Shown in pieces: positions 56,251-64,000 of a DNA stretch of 64,000 bases. The notes beneath the pieces are model-generated. The model was not told the origin of the DNA and did no database searches. It saw only the letters and a list, made by a program, of their open reading frames with translations. The DNA comes from Lenzites betulinus (Eukaryota; Basidiomycota; Agaricomycetes; Polyporales; Polyporaceae), in contig JABYQU010000012.1 of the NCBI GenBank assembly GCA_022264855.1, positions 620,001 to 684,000 of the forward strand, given 5' to 3'. Positions within the stretch are counted from its first letter, which is position 1, and each line of letters opens with the position of its first letter. A program made the translations under genes and the position numbers.

Positions 56251-58475
56251 CTACTCCCGGGGGGAGAACGTCGGGCTCGGGCTCTTCAGCACGCTCTCCC
56301 CCGTATGCCGGTCGAAGTCGCTGCGGGCGGTGTGCGTGGGCGAGTTCGGCTCGAGCGGGTATGCGCTGCTCGGCTCGCCGTCGCTGTCGTGCTGGATGCG
56401 CGTGGACTTCTGGATGTTCACTTGCAGCTGCGGCGGATTGAGCGTCAGTGGCACGCTGGATAAGAGCAAGAGATGGCAGGGTGCTTACTCCGACGGCAGG
56501 TTCTCCGTGGCTGCGATGTCGCTGCGGGGGAAAATGGATGAGGATGCGCGTTCGTGGAAGGTATACGTGCGATGGAGCAACGCACCGACCACGTCGTGCC
56601 GAACTCCGTTCGGCGCGCGAAGCTGTCGGGGAATATTACGGGAAGGTGGTGTTCTCGCTCTGCGCTCGAGCCCTGGGACTTGTTCAGGAGCGACTTGCGC
56701 GCGTTCAGTCTGGGACGCGGTCAGGTCTGACATGGGGCAATGCTGTGCGGAATGGGAGACTTACGTTGCTAGGAGTGAATTCGCGTACACTGGAGCAACT
56801 GTGTGAGTAGACTCTTCTTCTGAACTGAAGGGGTTAGACTTACGCTTGCTGATGGCGAAATGCAGCCCAAGGAATATGAGGTTCGTCGGCATCGTTAACC
56901 ACTGTATTGTGTGTCAATCAACGGTGACCGCTTCACGCGACAAACCAGTCAGTCTTACGCAAACCAGGGAAATGACGGTCGTAACACTATACCCATGTCA
57001 ATAAATGGAATTTCCAAAGCATACACAGGGCTTACCAAGTGAGCATTCCATTCTCGATGGTATATAGCGTGATGGCGTCGACGATCTTGTCCATGCTGGG
57101 ACTCGGCACACGCTTATTTAGCTGTGATGCGGCGGTGGCGTACATCGCGGCGTCCTCACCTGGTAAATCCGCTGCGTCCGCGGCGGAGGAAGTAACACAG
57201 CCCGGCGGCGATGAGCACGTCGAGCGACGCCGCGGTCGAGAGGCCTAACGTGAAGACGTACTGTCGAAGTGTGCGCGTGTAAGCTGCTGCATCATGCAGA
57301 TCAAGAAAAAGGTGATAAGAACGCACATCATATCGATCCACGAACTCCCGGAAACTATGGAGGCGGACCCTGCGGCGGATGTCTCAGCACTCGTAATCGG
57401 GAGCCCGGGGGGCCGGGCGCAATCACTCACATCTCCGACGTCGAGACTAACAGGTGCGCGTATCGTGAGCAGATCTACGACCGGAAGATGGTTGGGCCCG
57501 GGGCTTACTCAATGCAGAAACTGCGAGGCACGTCTGTTAGCATTGGACTTAATGATATTGGGCACGAGAGCTTACTGAGACGGACGAGCGCGAGGGCAAC
57601 CTAGGGCGGGCGTGAGCGTATGTTAGGGTGAATGAAGGAGCAGCGTACGAGTGGTGTCGTGATATACCAGTTATGTCGGCTCACTGTCGTCGCGTCAAGC
57701 AAGCAGCTGGCGTAGTAATAGCAGTCACTCACGTGTATGTATCCTGTGAGTGAAGAAACTGCATGGGGCCGTCAGCGATGTCACTCGTGGAAAGTACAAA
57801 CCTGTTGGCGCACCAGTGTACAAGGAATGTGGCGAAGGCCTAAGATGACTCGTCAGTCGCTGCAGGTGCACTTACGAGGGAATACCCACCGTGAGCGCGA
57901 CTGTAGCCTGCACGGACGAAGATCAGTATCACACGCTGAACGCCACATCGAACTTGACGCACCGCTACCGACCTGGGTGATGAGCATTGATCAGCGCCGC
58001 CCGGTGGCCATGCAATAGAACAGGCGACGCACCAAGTGATATTGTCCATGTTGTCCCACTCCCCGAAATGTACAATGAGATACTGCCAGTTTGCCAACAT
58101 CGCCATGACCGAGTGCACGGTGTCGAGCAGCCTAGGCGCTTGTTAGCCCGGGGCGCTCGGGCAACCCACGAAACGCACCATATCACGAAAACCTGCCCGA
58201 AGTTGAATATGTATTCGAACACGCGCGACATGCAAATTGAACGCACCATGATTTTGAGCCTCAGCCTGTCCTTGGGGTATAGCTGGGCATACAGGAAGAC
58301 CTGCATGTTCACAGCGCCAGACAGACTGCACGATCCTCCTCTTCAGCCGCGTCAAACAGGGGCGATCAAGGACAGGGACGCACAAGAGGGCAACCAGGCT
58401 GCCTAGGAGGACGGCACCCATGGAACGCTCCAAGGCCTGCTGGGGCGAGACCTCGCGCTCGAGGCCAAAGGACAT
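56251..58475 (-). CDS. DUF6534-type multi-helix membrane protein (copy 2)
   Basis: Around 16 short exons from ATG 58475 to TAG 56251 give roughly 400 residues with the same seven-helix plan as the gene at 46073-48262. Landmarks: MSFGLEREVSPQQALERSMG, GAVLLGSLVALFLSGAVNMQ, FLYAQLYPKDRLRLKIM, LLDTVHSVMAMLANWQYLI, HFGEWDNMDNITW, ATVALTAFATFLVHCFFTHRI, RHNWYITTPLVALALVRL, STSEMVRLHSFREFVDRYD, YVFTLGLSTAASLDVLIAAGL, RRGRSGFTS, ITLYTIENGMLTC, WLTMPTNLIFLGLHFAISK and YANSLLATLNARKSLL. The C-terminal tail is polar and ends in Ser/Pro-rich PSPTFSPRE. The intron near 56500 would be only about 33 nt and may be wrong. Function is unknown; it is paralogous to copy 1 but clearly diverged. Confidence 0.87.
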
Positions 58476-60376
58476 GGCGGCGGCACGCGTCGCGCAGCGG
58501 AGTCACTAGGAGGTCGAGCGGGGATGTGGCGCGTGGGGGGCGCGCGCGGGTGGCATGGGCAGCAGAGCTGGGGGCGGCGTGCGCGGGGGGAGGGCGCGGA
58601 GGAGTTTTGTACACGGGCTGCCTGGCTGCCTGGTGCGAGGTGAGACCCGCTGAGATTCGCGAGGGCGAGTGCGCCGCGGGGGACGCCATATCGGGCGCCA
58701 CATGAGCGAGGGCCTGTGTTCTGCGATCGGGAGGGCCCGCCTAAGACGTTCTCCCTGCCCAGCTCAGATCGCCATCTCAGAAAGTCTATTGCGAACCCCT
58801 GTGGACGCCGTCCAATTGGCCGCGGAGGTTGGGACGCCGCCCCAATGCGCGCAAGACGGCCCGAGCGCGAGGTACGCCTCCTCGCTCGACTTTCGATGGT
58901 GCTACGGGCATGCTTCAACGCATTGAGCCCGTCTGACTGTCAGTCTACGTCCATAATATAAACGACAGGCGCGCCTTTGGTGCGCCACCGCACAACCTGC
59001 TCCGCTCGCCCTGTCGCTCTCGTCCAGCCGGCAACGAACAGAGTCCAACGCGCCCTCGCGACGCACCCGAAGATGGCTGTTTCGGTGGCGTTCTCTGTCG
59101 AGAACGCTCTATGGCCTCCGACGAGGACCGGATACTGTAAAGATCAGAGCATAGCGGTGGGTCACAGGTCACAGCGGCCTCCGCCGCCCCTATTTGGGGC
59201 CAGTGTCACCGGTCACCGAGGCCGCCGCCGCTGGTGACATAGGTACGAAACACCGTAGCGCCGGCCGCCGCTGGCGCGGCGGCGGTAGGTCGAGTCACAA
59301 CCGCCGCTCCGTACGGCAGTGTCACTGGTCACCGTGGCCCCCGCCGCTCCGCCGCATCGTACCCGGCCGGTCACATCCAAACCTGCCGCCGCTATGCACT
59401 GATCTTTACAGTATGCTAAGTCACGGCGAAGAATCCTGGTGCCGTTCTGAGCTCCGTATATCCATCCCATCGTCTTCGCGTTCGCCGCTATGTGTACTGC
59501 CCGGGGATTTGAATTTTAACGTATAAATCTGCCTGGCAAGGCACAGCTCTAATGGGATCAGCGGGCCCGCACCGCGCACCGCGACCGTCCTCCCCAGCGG
59601 CCAGCCCGAGGCCCGAGGGGACGAGCACGCCGCCGGCAGTTACGCAGATCGTATAAGCGCCACCATCACCCAATTGCCTGCAGGTAGCAGGCTGCCGGGC
59701 GCGCCCTTGTTCTCGAACTCCGCTGGCCAAGGATGCGCCGCGCGACTCGCGAGACGCTACGGCGGTGTTAGTGGTGATTCAGGTCTCAGACTGCGCGTCA
59801 TGTGGCAGGTGTACACTATGATCTATCGGTATTCGAGTACTCACCTCAACTTGGAAGTTGGAAGGGTTATGTAGGAATGCGACCGTGCGACGACTGGCTC
59901 CTGTGGCGGCTGGCCTCCGATGCGCTTCGGATAGCTTGTGGACAGGTGATGAAGCTTTGAAGCTTTACGGGCAGCGGTTTCTTGTATAGAACCCGCCAGT
60001 AAGCTTCAACGCATAACGACTGAAGACTTAATTTCGCGGCGATTTGGTGGTCATGACTGAGCTTCAGTGATTTATGCACGCTGCTGTGTAGCGGGAAGCG
60101 GAGTTTCTTGGTCTACGACCGCAGTCAACGACAGGCTATCGCTAGCGCAATGCGTAGCAACACGAGCAAGCACGCCCACGGGCGCCGGTGCCGGGTGCAC
60201 CCAACGATCGTCTATCTCCCCTGCCCACCTATTAGCCTCTGCACTACGCCGCACACATCGGAGAAATCGAGTCTCGAGCAAACGTATCGCCCGTAGCCAT
60301 GTTGAGTTTGGGGCCGTAACCAGAGCTATCGGCACTGTCCGATCGGTGACCAACCACCGCTGTCGACGGCCGCAGT
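58476..60376. other. Intergenic region containing a short MITE
   Basis: 1.9 kb separates the DUF6534-type start and the dienelactone hydrolase 3' end. Apart from the element at 59132-59414, no supported feature is seen; open frames here are short or GC-driven. Confidence 0.5.
59132..59414. mobile_element. Short GC-rich MITE with terminal inverted repeats
   Basis: The left end ATACTGTAAAGATCAGAGCA and the right end, whose reverse complement is ATACTGTAAAGATCAGTGCA, form a near-perfect TIR of about 26 bp. It continues into CGG-rich inverted blocks, for example GTGACAC/GTCACTG around CCGCCGCC. Length is 283 bp with no coding capacity. The ends contain TA, which would fit a Tc1/mariner-type TA target, but because TA is palindromic this cannot be proven from one copy. 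Confidence 0.72.
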
Positions 60377-61757
60377 CTACGCTCGCGCGTGGTGGTCGAA
60401 CCATCGCACTACTGCGCTCGCTGCCTCCTCCTTCGCCCAACCTGTCGAATCAACCAGATCAGCACACGATAACCTCCACATCACCCCTAGGAGACAGGGT
60501 CCACGCCTGGTGCGTCCTCAACTCCCGCGCCACCGCGGAGACGTCCCAAGGAGACATAGCCAAAGTCAAACACGGCAGCAACCATGAAGGGGCCTCCAGA
60601 CTCAGTGGGATCTGGAGGGCCGGCGCGTGGCGGAGACAAAGGAAGGACTCACGCTCGGCCTGCAGGGCAGGGTCAGGGCGCGTCGCGAAGCCGTGCTTCG
60701 TACCGCCGAACACCTGGATGTAGTAATCGGTGAAGACGCGCGCGACGAGGATGTCCTCTGCGCGTCGGCGCGCGGAGTGCGGGAATGTGAAGTCATCCTC
60801 TGTTGCATGTCAGTAGGTAACGGTAGATGGGGAGAGTAGAGGAAGGGGCGTACCGGGGCTCGACATGAGGAGGGGGCCTGCGCGAGGTCAGGGGGAGGCA
60901 GAGGACAGATGAAAGTTGGGCGGCTTACGCTGGATCCGCTCGAAGTGGCCTTCGTCTAGGAATGCGGGGTGCGCGAACGCCCCTGTCGTGACGCGTTCGA
61001 GACTTCGGGTTAAGCGTTTGGTCAAACTCTCCGCGGACACATGGTGGCTTACCAGCGGTGACCCAGTCCGTTGCCAGGAGGTCCATCACGAACGGCGCGC
61101 CGAAGCAATACCCTGCGCAGATAGTCAGAGGGCGCTGTCTTGCTCAGGTCTGCTCCGCTACTCACCGACTGTGTAGAATTTGGTCTGCGGCCCACCTACC
61201 GGCAGACGTCAACCTTCCCCCTCTTGCAAAATAAGGTTATAGTCACGACGCACCGTACGTTTCGCGCACGGCCGCGATCCATGGTGGCGTGATGCGCGCT
61301 GCACTTGTCCGGAACGGCACGACCCACAAATCGACGTCCCACCCCGGCTCACCACGGTGGTGCGCAGCGGAGTCGCCCTCGAAGTAGTCCACACCGAGCA
61401 CGAGGTACCCTGTCCGCATATGTCGGCTTCGAATCAGATCCGCATCGACAGAGGAGAAAAAGGGAACGCACCCTGCTCGGCCCAGTAGTCCATCGCAAGC
61501 TGACTGTTCACGTACAGCGGCCCAAACACGTCCGCGAAATACAGTATCACCCGCTTTCCTCCTTCCTCTGTCTTAGTGTTGGGGACGGGGCGCGCGACGT
61601 ATGTCGTGAGCCCGGCAATGTGCTCGACCGTCCCGCGCGGGGCGCCGCTGTGCGGGACCGTGCGCGTGCAGCAGGGCCCGAGGGCGCCTGTGAGCGGCGC
61701 CGGTGCGCGCATGGGCGCGGGCGCGAGTGCAGGGTCGGAGGTGGGGTCGGCAGACAT
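60377..61757 (-). CDS. Dienelactone hydrolase family protein
   Basis: An alpha/beta hydrolase that may open lactones or hydrolyse esters in the cytosol. About eight exons from ATG 61757 to TAG 60377 give about 270 residues, normal for the family. The chain runs MSADPTSDPAL, CCTRTVPHSGAPRGT, VILYFADVFGPLYVNSQLAMDY, YLVLGVDYFEGD, WVVPFRTSAARITPPWIAAV, and then the nucleophile elbow VGYCFGAPFVMDLL, with Cys in place of the Ser of other hydrolases. Next is AFAHPAFLDEGHF, then SPEDDFTFP with the likely catalytic Asp and FGGTKHGFATR with the catalytic His. The last exon (WAKEEAASAVVRWFDHHARA) is joined across an intron of about 210 nt, chosen because it restores the standard C-terminal helix. The C-D-H triad is intact, so the enzyme is probably active. 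Similar fungal genes are often annotated as AIM2-like. Confidence 0.9.
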
Positions 61758-62380
61758 GGTTCGTTGCCGGCGCGGAGGCGAATGGCGCAGGGGCGCGGGG
61801 AAGCTGATCAGCCTGGGGCGGGGAGCGTCAGGGTAGATAGGGATGCCGGAGTGAGCGCGGGGGTGCGGGGAGATCTTATTCTGCTTCTCGACCTTCGACT
61901 TCTGTTGCTGTGAATAGGTGCGCGGCAGGGCGCTGTTTGGGTGAATTGGACGCACACATGACTGCGTCCATGATGATTTGACGATGATTTATCGGGAGAA
62001 CCGCACCTTCAAGTCGCACATTCCCCGCGCTTGAAGCATTGAGGTATTGGTAAGAGGGGTATGAGCATTCTTCTATCTGGGTGTATGCGGTCATGAGGGG
62101 AAAGACGTCAGCGCGGTATCGGAATGCGATTGAAGAGAGACTGACCAATACCCTTGCGCATCGTAGTCTATTCACGGAGTCAGCATGAAGACAGAGTCAA
62201 AAGTCCACGATACTATACATGTAGTAGCAAATATAGATACAGCATTAGAGGGTGAGTAGGGGATAAGTGTTTATAACACAAAACAGTACATGAGTAGAGC
62301 AAACTGATTGGTTAGTCCCCCCTTTATCTCCCGCTGAGCGCAGCGAAGCTTTGGGTCGCGTCTGGAGAGCTGTTATAACG
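61758..62380. other. Intergenic region
   Basis: This lies between the dienelactone hydrolase start and the small secreted-protein 3' end. No gene is supported. Confidence 0.5.
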
Positions 62381-63000
62381 TCAGGAGCCGAGACTACTGT
62401 ACCACGGGCAAGAACCAGCATACTTTACGAATGGCGTCGAACAATCATATGCCGATGAGCTTCTCGAGTCCTCGACAGCCTGCAGCTGGGCTGAGTCGGG
62501 GTGCACAAACGGATTCCGGTTCGGTTCGCTCGCACCCGTCTTCTGCACGGCTACACGCCCGTGTTCCGTCGCCACAAACCTCTAGAGCATATCATGAAGA
62601 AGTCAGCTCTCCGCACGCAGCACACGACCTGCTCGCTCGAAACGGAAACGGAAGCCAGACACACCTGAGCTGACTGATGTTCCCGAACGTTTCCAACCCG
62701 TCGCCCGTGTAGTTCGGGAAGAAGCTCGCGTGCCGCACTCGCCACCCAGCTTGTCCCAATCGAGAACAGCTGCAGCAGCGCACGCCGGGGCGCCGCCGCC
62801 GACGCCGTCATCCTCTCCCGCTCGCGGTCCCGTTCCCTGCCGCTGGGGCTGAAATTGACGTAACGACCGAGACGGTCGTCGTATGTGCCGGCGAGGTTGA
62901 ACGGGACGGGGCCCGGCTCGGCGGTGGGCACGGCCCAGACAGCGCGTTGAGACAAGAGCATGGAGAACAATGTCGTGAGTAACGTTGGTGGTGAGGTCAC
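62381..63000 (-). CDS. Small secreted protein, unknown family
   Basis: The N terminus is a good signal peptide (TLLTTLFSMLLSQRAVWAVP), then VPFNLAGTYDDRLGRYVNFSPSG. Further on another frame gives GWRVRHASFFPNYTGDGLETFG with NISQLR. After a normal intron the chain continues FVATEHGRVAVQKTG, then NPFVHPDSAQLQAV and finally YDCSTPFVKYAGSCPWYSSLGS before TGA 62381. N-glycosylation sequons (NYT, NIS) support an extracellular product. A short intron (around 62800-62760) must link the first two segments; its exact borders are not resolved. Length is about 150-180 residues. No domain is recognised. The gene is separated by ~500 bp from the tetraspanin on the same strand. Confidence 0.6.
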
Positions 63001-63514
63001 CGACGCACCGTTTGTACATTACTCTCCTGGGCCACAGACGCCCAGGTAGGCCCTAGCGCGCACGGCCTGCCCGAAGTCAAGCCCGATAACAATATGATTG
63101 ATACGAAGACAAAGTACGCCGCCCGTGGCATGCCCAGTGAATGTCAGTAATATGGTGGTACGTACGTAGTAAATAGCAGTGTGTATCGCGCGCGTGCAGC
63201 AGTCCGCCGAGCCCAGGTCCGGTGCTACATACAGCAACAAGTGCAAAACGCGGTCTCGGCCTCGGCCAGCGTCCGTGAGGTCCGTACGAGAGCGGAGGCG
63301 GGCGGCGGGAAGCAGGAGCAGGGGCGGCAGCACACGACGTCGCGTCAAAGGAGTGTCTATTGCCCGTAAGGACCGTGGGTATCGGTAAGTGTGTGCTACG
63401 CCGCGCCGCCGCGTGCCCAGTCGCCCGCGACGCCCGTTCGTCGAGGGTTCCTGTACGTCGCCCGCTAAGCATACGGGTACGACGCGGGTTCGGGCGCGGA
63501 AAGGGTGCTTACGT
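63001..63514. other. Intergenic region
   Basis: This is the 3' flank of the tetraspanin and promoter of the secreted-protein gene. Nothing else is recognised. Confidence 0.45.
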
Positions 63515-64000
63515 TTACTTGTTCGCGAGGCTGTCGTACTTGCTCTGGTTGTTGTACGACGTGCTGCTCGAGTACGGCATCGTCGGCATCGCGTCCAGCT
63601 GGAGGTTCGAGCGCGAGCGCGCCATGACCTCCGACGCGACGTCGTTTCCGTACTGCTCTGCAAGTTGGCTGCGCGCACGCGTCGTCAGCATTGATAGGCA
63701 CATCCGAGCGTAGCGCAGACACTCACTTGGCGTAGTTGTCCATGATGACGGCCATGCTGTTCATGTTCAGGCGGTACGCCTTGGGCATCATGCCCTTCCC
63801 GAAGCGGTACGTGACGTGGTTCGAGCACAGGAGCGCCGCGACCATGATGCCGATCTGCACGGGCACGACCCCGAACACGACCGCGTACCAGCGCTCGAGG
63901 ACGGTGCGCTCGAACTGGATGTACGGGCCCTTGCATCCGGGCAGCAGGCTGCGCGCGTAGCACGTCTGGCTGACCGTCGCCTCGATGAACGGGTTGAAGT
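63515..64000 (-). CDS. Fungal tetraspanin-like protein, C-terminal part (runs off right edge)
   Basis: Tetraspanins are four-helix scaffold proteins that organise membrane microdomains. The visible part starts with the large extracellular loop (FNPFIEATVSQTCYARS), includes the Cys pair of SLLPGCKGPYIQFER, then the fourth membrane helix (WYAVVFGVVPVQIGIMVAALL) and a cytosolic CSNHVTYRFGKGMM. A spliced tail follows, NYANQLAEQYGNDVASEVM, ending Ser/Asn-rich before TAA 63515. The CCG and first three helices lie outside the window, so Tsp type cannot be fixed. The combination of loop cysteines with a following helix matches basidiomycete Tsp2/Tsp3-like genes. One intron (63718 to about 63670) is used. 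Confidence 0.78.

Noticed and set aside
58403..58918. 171-codon minus-strand frame overlapping the DUF6534 copy 2 start
   Set aside because: Arg/Ser/Pro-rich shadow across the promoter; conflicts with the well-supported start at 58475.

Overview
This window looks like nuclear DNA of a filamentous basidiomycete, most likely an Agaricomycete of the polypore type. The evidence is GC-rich sequence, genes broken by many short GT-AG introns (mostly 45-75 nt), and families typical of that group: two DUF6534-type seven-helix membrane proteins, an F-box/LRR-like protein, a basidiomycete-type tetraspanin and divergent G-alpha. I saw no prokaryotic operons, CRISPR arrays or viral genes. Gene models were built by hand by joining reading frames at splice sites so that recognisable protein motifs stay in frame; short terminal exons are the least certain parts.

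Layout. 1-540: N-terminal end of UDP-glucose 4-epimerase (-), with a 41-bp tandem repeat in its upstream region. 0.9-8.0 kb: long GC-rich stretch without a convincing gene, possibly with decayed coding remnants at 1.7-2.6 kb. 8.0-11.0 kb: a divergent G-alpha subunit (+). 13.2-16.0 kb: a Ser/Thr/Ala-rich membrane-anchored protein (+). 16.4-17.8 kb: a long inverted repeat with ~500-bp arms. 18.3-25.8 kb: two major facilitator transporters on either side of an uncharacterised membrane protein. 26.6-27.6 kb: a single-pass membrane protein (-). 30.1-32.0 kb: an uncharacterised protein with N-terminal membrane helices (+). 32.4-37.2 kb: ISWI chromatin remodeller (+). 37.7-39.5 kb: F-box/LRR-like protein (-). 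41.3-41.8 kb: a hAT-like MITE with an 8-bp target duplication. 42.7-45.6 kb: cohesin loader MAU2/SCC4 (-). 46.1-48.3 and 56.3-58.5 kb: two DUF6534-type paralogues (-). 49.8-51.9 kb: chaperonin CCT3 (+). 52.4-54.0 kb: uncharacterised helical protein (-). 54.7-55.9 kb: autophagy factor ATG101 (-). 59.1-59.4 kb: a short GC-rich MITE. 60.4-61.8 kb: dienelactone hydrolase family protein (-). 62.4-63.0 kb: small secreted protein (-). 63.5-64.0 kb: C-terminal end of a tetraspanin (-), running off the right edge.

The window is mainly a housekeeping/accessory mosaic rather than one pathway. Conserved nuclear and cytosolic machinery (ISWI, MAU2, CCT3, ATG101, UDP-glucose epimerase) lies among lineage-specific membrane proteins. 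The most unusual items are the long inverted repeat, the two MITEs, a G-alpha that lacks the catalytic glutamine, a GC-AG intron in CCT3 and clustered MluI-type boxes upstream of MAU2. I did not find convincing evidence for a wholly new multi-gene system.
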